Assembly: GCF_014698795.1 (NCBI RefSeq)
Contig: NZ_JACJTR010000048.1
Coordinates: 1-44,293 of the forward strand
Direction of reading: 5' to 3'
Length of the DNA stretch: 44,293 bases
DNA from: Nostoc sp. FACHB-892
GTDB lineage: Bacteria; Cyanobacteriota; Cyanobacteriia; Cyanobacteriales; Nostocaceae
Every line of letters starts with the position of its first letter. Positions within the stretch are counted from its first letter, which is position 1. Below, piece after piece: positions 15,923 through 24,064 of the stretch. The translations under genes were made by a program, and so were the position numbers. The notes under the pieces are model-generated. The model ran no database searches, was not told where the DNA came from, and saw only the letters and a list, made by a program, of their open reading frames with translations.

Positions 15923-16309
15923 TTAACGCTTTATCAGCCAAGGTGTTGGGTTGTTAATCATAGTCACCAAACCAGATAAAACGCGGTTGTAAGTGCCATA
16001 AAGTTCTCTACCGATTTCAACATTTATGTAATTGCATTTAACAGCAAATTCAATCCAGGTCTGAGTTTCAGCCGCCTCTGCTTCACAATCATTCAGCTTG
16101 GCAACAAATGCCGCTTCATATCGACGTTTTCGCCATGCTTCAGCAAAATTGGCACACACAGACCGTGACGACCGACGAATTTGGTCAGTTAATGAGTATC
16201 GTTCCTCTACTGGAAATTTTTTAGATGCTTCAAAAATCTTCATGGCTGTGTCAAAAGCCATCTTGTAGACTTCTAAATCTTTATGGTCTTTAATCGCGTC
16301 TTTGTTCAT
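15923..16309 (-). CDS. Four-helix bundle protein (23S rRNA intervening-sequence/S23 family)
   Basis: A 128-residue protein of the PF05635-type four-helix family. Marks are KDLEVYKMAFDTAMKIFEAS, FPVEERYSLTDQIRRSSRSV, ANFAEAWRKRRY and a final helical pair. Relatives include the Avd accessory protein of diversity-generating retroelements, but no reverse transcriptase or variable repeat is present. The gene is bounded on both sides by inverted GGGGGAGCA-type arrays. The right-hand array supplies its Shine-Dalgarno (AGGGGAGG about 9 bases before ATG). Function unknown. Confidence 0.9.
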   Translation of the reverse strand: MNKDAIKDHKDLEVYKMAFDTAMKIFEASKKFPVEERYSLTDQIRRSSRSVCANFAEAWRKRRYEAAFVAKLNDCEAEAAETQTWIEFAVKCNYINVEIGRELYGTYNRVLSGLVTMINNPTPWLIKR

Positions 16310-16347
16310 CTCCCCCTGCCTCCCCTGCTCCCCCTGCTCCCCCTGCT
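16310..16347. repeat. Short tandem repeat array, inverted relative to 15851-15913
   Basis: CTCCCCCTGC-type units, the complement of the array on the other side of the four-helix gene. The array abuts the start codon and, on the minus strand, forms the ribosome-binding region. Confidence 0.85.
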
Positions 16348-16694
16348 TTCCATCTTAGCCGTTTCGGCGGTGTTTATTACTCTAAGTGGTGTGAAAATTA
16401 CTATTGTCGCACTATTGCTATTGCAGCTGTGGGTGGGGTTGGGGAGTTATTGTCAGTTGATTGACAGTTAAGGAGGGCAATTATCATAATTCTTACCTAA
16501 TGAAAGTGTAAGCACTGACGATTTGACTAAGTAATAATGCTGTATGAATCTGGATATTGTTGTTTTGCCCTAAGCTCACTCAGGAGAGTCACGATCGCTG
16601 TGGTGAAGCGATCTCGCCACCGTAGATGGGCGGTGGAAGCCATCGCTCTTTGTGGGGCATTGATATCAGAATTGATATCATTCCTTCCCGGATA

Positions 16695-16895
16695 AGGAAA
16701 ATGTCACCGCACAGGGTTAGGCATTCGGCTATTACGGCGGCGCTTGATGCGACGGATGGGAATATTAGAAAGGTGCAGAAATTGAGCCTGAATGCTGACC
16801 CGCGAACGCTGATGATTTATGACGATAACCGGAATAAAGACCTGTGGGAGATGTCGGAATTGTTGACTGGAATACTCAAGGATTCGGATCAATAA
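16695..16895 (+). pseudogene. C-terminal relic of a tyrosine recombinase
   Basis: The frame reads RKMSPHRVRHSAITAALD, then NIRKVQKLSLNADPRTLMIY and DDNRNKDLWEMSELL. It aligns with the C-terminus of the recombinase at 14849-15841 (same MSPHRVRHSAIT) but in opposite orientation and without its first 250 residues. The third box reads LNADPRT where active enzymes have His (SRHAQVQT). A frame extends upstream to 16626, but that part does not look like recombinase. Not expected to be active. Confidence 0.8.
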
Positions 16896-17460
16896 AATTT
16901 AACAATTTGACTAAGAATAGGAGATTAGTCTTATTCAATAACTGGTAATTAAATCTGTTTCATAATATATTTTACTGAAAAATCAAGTCACCTATAAAAC
17001 GAAACTCAGGCAAAATAAATTCTCAAGGGTAGGAGTATGAAAGCGCAAACTTTAAAGAGTTTTATAGAGAGCTAGTAGAGCTTCATCTGCAAGAGAATTT
17101 AAGTGATTAAAGGTATGTCGGATTTCATAACTATTATCATCACCCTTATCATAGTTACATTTCCAACATATAAGGCATCACCGTGCCGAAACGGGAAAAT
17201 TGGACGCGCTTGGCTGAAAACCTTATACAGTAATGCTTTCAGTCAGCTATATCTGGGGTGATATTTCATCATATAGAGATACAACTTGAAGTTTGATTTA
17301 AGAAGCTTGATGGCGGTGTTTCTTACTTTCTACCTGAAAGCCAGTTTTAGAGTGCCTTTTCGATGCCAATATCGCGCAACAACTCTGCTCGGTCGTAGCT
17401 CCAAATTTTTCTTAGCGTACAATTTTCCTTTTCTGACACGGTGATGCCTACAAGGCGCAA
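16896..17460. other. Gene-poor interval
   Basis: No gene is recognised. On the minus strand, the frame of the 17461 gene stays open for 37 codons beyond its TAG, to 17347 (LRLVGITVSEKENCTLRK), possibly a fragment of another gene or a lost C-terminus. The rest is AT-rich with no strong hairpin. Confidence 0.4.
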
Positions 17461-18681
17461 CTAACTGCGGCTAAAGTAAGGTTTTTCCAATTGTTCTTCT
17501 GTATCTAGGCTTTTTCCCAATCGTTTTTCTAAGCTCTCAATGAGCTTTTGCTTTTGATTTTTCCGCCATTTAGCAACAGCTACAGCAGTTCCCAAGACAG
17601 CTAAACCCAATGAGTAGTCAGGTTCGGGGACTGGAGTGCTTTGAGTATTATTTACGTCTAAAACTTGGATGCGACCTTGGAAAAAGTCACCTACATAAAG
17701 CTTGCCATCTTTGTAATCCGAGCCAGCTGCCCAGTTAAATGTACCTGGTGTGAGATCAAGAGGGTCGCCATAAGGTGATTGCTCACCCAGTTGAGGAGGT
17801 CGTCCAGCCGCAGCCTTACCATATTCACTTAAAAAGTTTCCGTCTTTATCAAAAACTTGGACTCTGCTGTTGATCAAATCCATCACATAGATATTATCAA
17901 ACTCGTCTACTTCGACATCAACAGGCTGATTAAACTGCCCTGGTTTAGTGCCAGCTTCACCAAATGTTTTGATAGGCTTTGCTTCTGAATTAAGTATCTG
18001 AACGCGGTTATTAAACTGGTCAGTCACAACAAAGTTTCCGCTTTTTGGAGATATTGCTATGCCTGCTGGGCCTTGGAACTGCCCTAATTGGTTGCCGGAG
18101 TTACCAATGCTACCAATAATCTCACCATCGGGATTAATTTTAATAATCCGATCATTACTAAAATCACCCACATAACCATTGCCGACTTTATCGAATACAA
18201 TACTTGATGGCCCAAAAAATAGTCTCCCCTCAATTAGACCGCCAAATTGACCTTCAGCAACGGATTTGAGATAGTTACCTTTAGAATCGAATACATTAAT
18301 GCGGTTGTTGAAAACATCACCTGCATAGAGATTTCCAGTACCTGGCTGGAATGCTATAGCTGCTGGCTCGTCGAACTGTCCAGGGCCACTGCCAGTGCCA
18401 CCAATTCCTTCAAGATAATTACCAGAGCTACTGAATACATCGATGCGATCAATACCACGACCATTAGCGACAAAGATGTTGCCAGTTGATTCCTGTACGG
18501 CTACGCCTTGAGGAGCAGCAAGCGTCCCTGGAGTCCCTGGAAGTTCGCCACCAGCTAGGTTAGCAGGTCTACCAATACTAGTATTGTATTTTAAGCTGAC
18601 AGCCTTGACTTCGGCGGCGGTTGCCAAAAGTAAGAATCCAGCACTGGCAATAGCTACTGAGAAAATTTTTACTGCTTTCAT
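17461..18681 (-). CDS. NHL-repeat beta-propeller protein with PEP-CTERM sorting signal
   Basis: A 406-residue exported protein. The signal peptide is about residues 1-27 (IASAGFLLLATAAEVKA). About six NHL repeats follow (GPGQFDEPAAIAFQPGTGNLY, DVFNNRINVFDSKGNYL, DQFNNRVQILNSE, DLINSRVQVFDKDGNFL), forming a beta-propeller for ligand or protein binding. VPEPDYSLGLAVLG plus a hydrophobic helix and KWRKNQKQK is a PEP-CTERM signal for exosortase processing, but a further 25 charged residues follow it, which is atypical. AGGAG precedes the ATG. Confidence 0.9.
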   Translation of the reverse strand: MKAVKIFSVAIASAGFLLLATAAEVKAVSLKYNTSIGRPANLAGGELPGTPGTLAAPQGVAVQESTGNIFVANGRGIDRIDVFSSSGNYLEGIGGTGSGPGQFDEPAAIAFQPGTGNLYAGDVFNNRINVFDSKGNYLKSVAEGQFGGLIEGRLFFGPSSIVFDKVGNGYVGDFSNDRIIKINPDGEIIGSIGNSGNQLGQFQGPAGIAISPKSGNFVVTDQFNNRVQILNSEAKPIKTFGEAGTKPGQFNQPVDVEVDEFDNIYVMDLINSRVQVFDKDGNFLSEYGKAAAGRPPQLGEQSPYGDPLDLTPGTFNWAAGSDYKDGKLYVGDFFQGRIQVLDVNNTQSTPVPEPDYSLGLAVLGTAVAVAKWRKNQKQKLIESLEKRLGKSLDTEEQLEKPYFSRS

Positions 18682-18910
18682 ACAGTTGAACTCCTAAATT
18701 ATGCAACTTTAACGGTTGTTCCTAAATAAGCGCAAAAACAACTGTGCAATTGCATACTGTTACGTTAGCAACACAGATTTAAATTATTGCGGCAATCACA
18801 CACGACTGTTATTTGCTTGCTTCGTTTGTCAGATAGTAGGATTCTCTCGCTCCTGATAGAGAGAGGTACGATAACGGATGTTCAAACTTATAACGAATTA
18901 GTTACTTCAA

Positions 18911-18964
18911 TAGTTACTATAAGTTACCTAGTAAAAATGTAAAGTAGGTACTTTAAAGTAACTA
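18911..18964 (+). promoter_or_regulatory. Two HxlR-type operator palindromes
   Basis: TAGGTACTTTAAAGTAACTA (18945-18964) is a 20-bp palindrome with one mismatched pair, 22 bp before the HxlR start. A related imperfect copy, TAGTTACTATAAGTTACCTA, is at 18911-18930. Tandem sites suggest autoregulation by the HxlR protein. Confidence 0.65.
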
Positions 18965-18986
18965 AATCACCCCTGATAAACTACTT

Positions 18987-19343
18987 ATGCCTCTATTTAA
19001 CGAACCTACAAGTTGTCCCATTGGCGTATTAACAAATTTGCTAACTGGGCCTTGGACACTAACCATTCTTTGGATTTTGCACTCCAAAGGCCCTACTCGG
19101 TTTGGTGCTTTAAAACGTCAGCTTGAAGGGATATCATCAAAAGTCCTAACTGAGAGGCTACGAATGCTTGAGGAGGCAGAGGTCATTTACCGCGTTTATA
19201 AGCCGATGATTCCTCCCCAAGTTACTTATGGTCTAACAGAACGAGCGCAAGACTTGATTGTAGTTTTAGATCAACTCGAAGTGATTGCCCATAAATGGTA
19301 TGCACAGGAGCAGCAAAAGATAAAACCGTCAGTCAAAGGATAA
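18987..19343 (+). CDS. HxlR family transcriptional regulator
   Basis: A 118-residue winged-helix protein. CPIGVLTNLLTGPWTLTIL is the HxlR signature with its redox-capable N-terminal Cys. RFGALKRQLEGISSKVLTERLRMLEEAEV is the recognition helix region, and YGLTERAQDL the wing and dimer helix. HxlR proteins sense aldehydes, quinones or redox change. The two palindromes just upstream suggest it controls its own gene; no enzyme gene is adjacent as an obvious target. No clear Shine-Dalgarno. Confidence 0.95.
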   Translation: MPLFNEPTSCPIGVLTNLLTGPWTLTILWILHSKGPTRFGALKRQLEGISSKVLTERLRMLEEAEVIYRVYKPMIPPQVTYGLTERAQDLIVVLDQLEVIAHKWYAQEQQKIKPSVKG

Positions 19344-19485
19344 TACGAACTGCTACATTCTCCTGTTCGCAGTTTCTACAGTAGGAAACTGTGGTTTATG
19401 GGTGGAATATTGGTTAACTCGGATGTTAGCGATTGCCCAAAGGGGTGTGTATGAAGTCAATCGCTCTACTCGAAGAGATGCGTAA

Positions 19486-20115
19486 ATGAATGCTCTTAGT
19501 CTTGCTAATCTAGATAGAGTAATTGCACTGTTATTGCCTGATAATCAAGCTTCAAAAAGAGTTGTAGAGAAAGCAAATTTACATTACCAAAAACAGGTAC
19601 ACATATTTAGTCTAGATGCTCTTTATTACTCCATAGTGCAAGGTCAAGATACAATAACGGCAAGTTCCGTATCAGTAGCAATGGTTTCTGAAGAAGTTGA
19701 GTATCGAGATGAGGTAGAATTACCCCGTAATCAGGTAATCAATCTTTATTGCCAATGCGGGTGGTCATCAGCAGATAAACCGGATGCACTACTGTTAGCC
19801 CTTTCAAACTCGCAAACAGTCGTCTCGGCATGGCATCAAAATTCGCTAATTGGACTTGGTAACGCTATTTCAGATAAAGCATTAGTGGTTTATTATTCCC
19901 ACTTATTAGTGTTGCCATCATATCGAAACATGGGTATAGGGCGAGAAATCATGAAGCGTCTTCAAAGTCATTATACTGATTTTCATCAGCAAATATTGCT
20001 AGCTATAGACAGTGCTGCCCCGTTCTACGAAAAACTTGGTTTTAAGTATTCACATGGGGTTAGAGCAATGTGGATATACGATGGTCGTGACATTGATGCT
20101 GCCCAAAAACATTAG
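19486..20115 (+). CDS. Chimeric GNAT acetyltransferase: RimJ-type tail fused to a complete GNAT domain
   Basis: A 209-residue protein. Residues 1-50 (LDRVIALLLPDNQASKRVVEK, HYQKQVHIFSLDALYYSI) look like the C-terminal end of a RimJ/RimL-type GNAT without its acetyl-CoA loop. From residue 70 a second, complete small GNAT follows, with LVVYYSHLLVLPSYRNMGIGREIM (the R/Q-x-x-G-x-G/A acetyl-CoA loop) and SAAPFYEKLGF. So it seems to be a fusion of a truncated gene to an intact one, or one gene reading from a relic start. A separate internal start for the second domain is possible. Substrate unknown. Confidence 0.7.
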   Translation: MNALSLANLDRVIALLLPDNQASKRVVEKANLHYQKQVHIFSLDALYYSIVQGQDTITASSVSVAMVSEEVEYRDEVELPRNQVINLYCQCGWSSADKPDALLLALSNSQTVVSAWHQNSLIGLGNAISDKALVVYYSHLLVLPSYRNMGIGREIMKRLQSHYTDFHQQILLAIDSAAPFYEKLGFKYSHGVRAMWIYDGRDIDAAQKH

Positions 20116-20415
20116 CTGCAAAGGTAGCCAGCGAACGCGCCATAACACTGCGTTGGTGCGGACGGAATAGGGCTAATTGAGATAACACCCGCTCTATAAT
20201 CTGGGTTTAGGCGAGAGTCTGAATTAATCTACAAGGAAATAAGGAGGTTAAAAGATGGATGTAATGTCTGAATAGGAAAAATTACGTAAAAGATGCCTTA
20301 TTTATAAAGATATTGTTTCTTTGGGAAAAAGTAATACCACTTTAATCATAAGTAGGTTAAACCTGTAGGAGACATTTAGTTCCACTTTTAATCTCAGTTA
20401 AATTGAGAAAACCTT
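20116..20415. other. Intergenic, nothing recognised
   Basis: No gene, strong hairpin or repeat is apparent. AT-rich sequence before the PEP-CTERM gene probably holds its promoter. Confidence 0.4.
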
Positions 20416-21027
20416 ATGCATTATTTGAGAAACTTATCAATATTGTCTTCGATTACTATTCTGAGTTTGTTAACACTTACACCCCAAACTCTTGCAGCTA
20501 CTTTTGAACTTAACCCTATTGAAACTCTTACTATAAATTCAAAGAGTCCTTTAACTCCCGTATTGTCTAGTCCTCTTTTAAACGGAGTGCGCTATAAATT
20601 TGAGGTTTCCGGGACATTTCAGCCTGATTTTAGAATTCCTAATTGGGTTGTTGATGCTCGTTTTGTAACTCGCAATAATTTTGCCACTCAAAACGACCTT
20701 GACCCGAATTTTGGAAATTTTGATTTTGGCTTATTTTCTAATGCTCTTGGCTCTAACAATGACAATTTCTGGGGACAATATCAATCAACTAGTATCTATT
20801 CATTCGAGTATCTAGGTATTGGGAACAGAGCTGACTTCTATGTAAATGACGTTAGCCAAAGCAGTGGATTAGACAATGCTGGTAGCTATACAGTTAAAAT
20901 CTTTAAGGAAAGTGCCCCCATATCTGTCCCTGAACCATCCTCTATACTAGGATCTTTACTAGCTGGTTTTTTTGGTGTAGGCTCACTTGTTAAGCGCAAA
21001 CAGCTATTTACGGGTAAGTCTGTCTAA
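20416..21027 (+). CDS. PEP-CTERM sorting domain protein
   Basis: A 203-residue exported protein. A signal peptide covers about residues 1-27 (ITILSLLTLTPQTLAA). The middle 150 residues are beta-rich, with aromatic and Asn/Asp-rich stretches (FGNFDFGLFSNALGSNND). The C-terminus is a canonical PEP-CTERM: SVPEPSSILGSLLAGF, hydrophobic helix, VKRKQ. Exosortase would process it for surface or matrix display. No exosortase is encoded in the window, so that function must come from the host chromosome. Central-domain function unknown. Confidence 0.9.
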   Translation: MHYLRNLSILSSITILSLLTLTPQTLAATFELNPIETLTINSKSPLTPVLSSPLLNGVRYKFEVSGTFQPDFRIPNWVVDARFVTRNNFATQNDLDPNFGNFDFGLFSNALGSNNDNFWGQYQSTSIYSFEYLGIGNRADFYVNDVSQSSGLDNAGSYTVKIFKESAPISVPEPSSILGSLLAGFFGVGSLVKRKQLFTGKSV

Positions 21028-21050
21028 GGAAAGTGTGTCTGTCTAATGCA

Positions 21051-21269
21051 CTATCGCCTAATTCCATTGCTGCATAAGCATTCTGTCTGATTTGGGGCAA
21101 TTTCGATGGTCGAGGCATCTAGCCATCCGGCCAGACTCGCCTCTACCAACTCATTAAACAGTCGCTTCAACTCAAGAGAAGTGAACCGTTGACCCTTTAC
21201 CTTAAAGTTGGGCTGTATCTCCTGTATTACTGCCGATGTTCTCCCTGTGCGTTGGAGGAATTGCAGCAA
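21051..21269 (-). CDS. Short ORF of unknown function, possible gene remnant
   Basis: A 72-codon frame with helical, protein-like composition (FKVKGQRFTSLELKRLFNELVEASLAGW). I recognise no family. No clear Shine-Dalgarno is present, and the frame starts abruptly, so it may be the C-terminal end of a truncated gene. It lies tail-to-tail with the PEP-CTERM gene. Confidence 0.3.
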   Translation of the reverse strand: MLQFLQRTGRTSAVIQEIQPNFKVKGQRFTSLELKRLFNELVEASLAGWLDASTIEIAPNQTECLCSNGIRR

Positions 21270-21359
21270 CGATTGGGCTAGTTAGGGATATAGAGATTTT
21301 GTACAAAAATAAACCCCACCAATACCCGACTTAATACCTTCCGTCTCCTCACCAATACA

Positions 21360-22031
21360 TCATTCATTCACAATCAAGTTATAGTCTATATAACCAAGCA
21401 TCGCCCCTCTTTTTATCGCCTCATAACGGTTCTTGACGTGCCATTTACTGTACAAATCACTGGCATAATTTTTGACTGTACTAACAGAGAGAAACATTTC
21501 TTTGGCAATCTGTTCAAAAATCAAACCCTGAGCCAGTAAACGCAGCACTTGTATTTGTCGCTCAGTGGGAGGTTCAAACAAGTTTTTGTCAGCAAAACTA
21601 GGGTCAATATATCTGTTGTGATAAAGGCTTTCTAATAATTTTTTAGCCAGCTTCGGGTCAAGTAGACATTCATTAAAGTAAGCTCTCTTGATGGCTAGTT
21701 AAATCAATTCTACATCAGCACTTTTGAGCATATAAGAATCAGCCCCATGACGGAAAGCTGAGTTAATAAAATCTGAATGAGTCTGATTAGTAAAAATTAC
21801 CACTTTACTATTAGTTTCCCTTTTGATTGAGCGAGTCAGTTCTAAACCACTCATGTCGGGTAATAATAAATCAACTAACACAACATCAGGGTTCATCTGT
21901 TCAATTAACTTAAACCCCAGCTTTCCAGAAGTGGCATCACCAGTTACTTCTATGTCTGGAGATTGTGAAATAGCAGCTTTGATGCCTAAGAGAGTGAATA
22001 TTTCTGGTTCAACAATTACTATTTTCAGCAT
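21360..22031 (-). pseudogene. NarL/LuxR-type response regulator with one internal stop codon
   Basis: The whole 224-codon frame reads as a response regulator. The receiver domain (LKIVIVEPEIFTLLGIKAA, phosphorylatable Asp in VVLVDLLLPDMSG, Lys in YMLKSAD) is followed by a linker and a LuxR HTH (LTERQ-like PPTERQIQVLRLLAQGL, SVSTVKNYASDLYSK). A single in-frame TAA at 21699-21701 splits it right after the receiver. The linker AIKRAYFNECLLDPKLAKKLLE beyond the stop stays in the same frame. So it is a nonsense mutation, or the two domains are now made separately, with the HTH from ATG 21581. No partner kinase is nearby. Confidence 0.85.
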
Positions 22032-22092
22032 GATTTTATTAATCCTCTAATAATAAATGGCTGTTTATTGGCGGACTTATTATTGATGCTTC

Positions 22093-22234
22093 TGCCGTGG
22101 GTGTCCGTGCTGCCGTAGCAGTGCCGTAGGCTACGACCTATACAGAGTATGGATTGCCGTGATTGCTGCCGTATGCCGTGTCCACTCAGAAAAGCAAGTT
22201 ATACATCCCTTTTTATGACCACGGCATCACGGCA
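22093..22234. repeat. TGCCGT repeat cluster
   Basis: Six direct TGCCGT copies (22093, 22111, 22122, 22155, 22167, 22174) and two inverted ACGGCA copies (22221, 22229) occur in 142 bp between the ATPase stop and the response regulator start. Spacings include 11, 12, 18 and 33 bp. This could be an operator for the response regulator gene or an iteron-like site. Confidence 0.65.
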
Positions 22235-22240
22235 GGACTT

Positions 22241-24064
22241 TCACCAATCAGGTAGGGAGTAGCTATCAGGAGCGTCAGAATTTACCTTCTCCCTCTCTAC
22301 TAATTCAGCTACTCCATCAATTAATTCTGATTCTGAATAACCAGATAACCTGTCTGCTTTCTTCAAATCACGTAATGTTTTTGGCGTTTTCGACTTCACA
22401 TTCTGGAAGTATTCATAAATCTTTTTAGCTACCTCAGATAATGGTTGGGGATGTGGATTGTGAGCAGGATTTAAATTAAATTCCAGGTCAAATACTCTAT
22501 CTAAATATTCCTGCTCCGAAGCAATTGACTTGGCTTGATTAGATAATTGAGGCATTAAGGCAACTACAAAGCCCCCAACAGAAGCAATCATCACTGGGCG
22601 TAAGTTTTGATAGGAGACTGTTTTAATATCCAAGTATTTAGATTTAATTTGCTCCCGCTCTTGCTTACCTGGAATAATGTCACCTCTATTTAAAATCAAC
22701 TCCAGTACCCCATAAGATTCTTGTTCCCTTCCATTCTTGATATACCTATTACCTAACAGCAATAAATTCAAACACATTCTCGTTTGAGCATCCATTTTTT
22801 CAATGCCCAATGCTGCCAGATTAAAAGACTGTAGGGAAGCAATAAACTTAGTATTAAACTCTCTACCAATCAGTAAAACGTCAAGTAATTTACCCCCATA
22901 ATTCCAGTCGGAGTAATGCTTACTTAATTGGTCAGCAATCACTAACCAGTCATCCAAAATTAGAATCAATGGTGGTAAGGATTCGCGCTTTGATTCTAGT
23001 AGTTGCTTACGCTGTTTGTACGAGGTGTAAAAGTTATCAATTACCTCTTTCGCTAGGTCTGGGTTTTCCCCGTCAAAGACAATTACTCTTTCTTTCTCTC
23101 GTAAACCGCAGAAACTATCATTCTTAGCACTAATTACCCAGATGTCAGCATTCTTGTAATCCGCCAAGATTTTCTGAATTAAGTAATTGAGGGTGACTGA
23201 TTTACCGCTTCCCGGTGCAGCGACTAAAGCAGTAGAGCTATCGGCTCTGGCTAGGGCTTGCAAAGTATTGAGGGCAAGAGCTTCTGATGGATCAAGGCTT
23301 TTGGCAGTATTCTGTTGTAATGTCTGCTGTTCTTCCCCAGTTACTTTATCGTCACCCCTAGCAATATCCTGCATTGATTGCCCTGGTAATGCCCCGACTG
23401 GCTGCCCCGTTGCCTGTTGCAGTTGCACTTGTGCTTCGGCTTCTGCCCTTAACCTCACTTGCTCCTGAAAGATGGCTAACTCTTGCGGTGTCATTTTTGA
23501 CAACTGTGCTGCTCTGACCCGTCGATTCTCTGACCACTGGTGAAACTCGTAGTCTAACTGCGCGGTGTAGCTTTCTTTGTGGAGCCTTAACCCGTACCAA
23601 AGTTTAGAAATTAACCAATTGCTACGAATTTCTTCTCGAACAGAGGGCATTAGTTGGACTAATCGCCATTCCCTAGCTTTGGATAAAGCGAAAGCGCTAC
23701 CAGTTGCCACAACGGAGGCTAGGCCCCAAAGCGATTTATCAGGGTTGCTTGGTGGAATTATTCTTAGACGGGTAGCTTTGGTTGGCAGAAAATTATCACG
23801 TTGAAACTCTGGATTAGCTGGTGCATAAGCTTCAGCATAAAATTCCGACTCTGGCATTATGTAACGCTTGCTGGGAGTGCAGTACCTTTGACGGTTAACC
23901 GGCTTGGTGAGCGTTGAGGGGATGAAGCAATATTCAACTAAACTAATCATTGTGCCACTAAATGACTTTGCCCCACAAATTAAGCCAATTGCCGCCAGCA
24001 CCCCTACAGTAATATTGTTGGCTGTTCCCGAACGCAAGTATTCTTCAAATTGTTTGCGTTTCAT
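22241..24064 (-). CDS. Membrane-anchored FtsK/TraD-like ATPase (possible coupling protein)
   Basis: A 607-residue protein from ATG 24064, chosen because its ATGA overlaps the previous gene's stop. A hydrophobic segment near residues 17-45 (ITVGVLAAIGLICG) and another weak one near 105-125 anchor it. Residues 185-270 are helical and Gln/Ala-rich. The P-loop AAPGSGKSVTLNYLIQ (near 281) and Walker B LILILDDW (near 372), followed by IASLQSFNLAALG, resemble FtsK/TraD/HerA DNA-pumping ATPases. A C-terminal helical domain (residues 520-600) may be winged-helix. It closes the operon of the actin-like gene and could couple the MobV relaxase to a secretion channel. Not a standard TraD by length or motif spacing. 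Confidence 0.75.
   Translation of the reverse strand: MKRKQFEEYLRSGTANNITVGVLAAIGLICGAKSFSGTMISLVEYCFIPSTLTKPVNRQRYCTPSKRYIMPESEFYAEAYAPANPEFQRDNFLPTKATRLRIIPPSNPDKSLWGLASVVATGSAFALSKAREWRLVQLMPSVREEIRSNWLISKLWYGLRLHKESYTAQLDYEFHQWSENRRVRAAQLSKMTPQELAIFQEQVRLRAEAEAQVQLQQATGQPVGALPGQSMQDIARGDDKVTGEEQQTLQQNTAKSLDPSEALALNTLQALARADSSTALVAAPGSGKSVTLNYLIQKILADYKNADIWVISAKNDSFCGLREKERVIVFDGENPDLAKEVIDNFYTSYKQRKQLLESKRESLPPLILILDDWLVIADQLSKHYSDWNYGGKLLDVLLIGREFNTKFIASLQSFNLAALGIEKMDAQTRMCLNLLLLGNRYIKNGREQESYGVLELILNRGDIIPGKQEREQIKSKYLDIKTVSYQNLRPVMIASVGGFVVALMPQLSNQAKSIASEQEYLDRVFDLEFNLNPAHNPHPQPLSEVAKKIYEYFQNVKSKTPKTLRDLKKADRLSGYSESELIDGVAELVEREKVNSDAPDSYSLPDW

Noticed and set aside
15923..16309. 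Diversity-generating retroelement accessory protein (Avd)
   Set aside because: The family fold is shared, but there is no reverse transcriptase, template repeat or variable repeat in the window.
15851..16347. Repeated units that could be taken for a CRISPR array
   Set aside because: The units are 9-base tandem repeats without spacers, and no cas gene is present.
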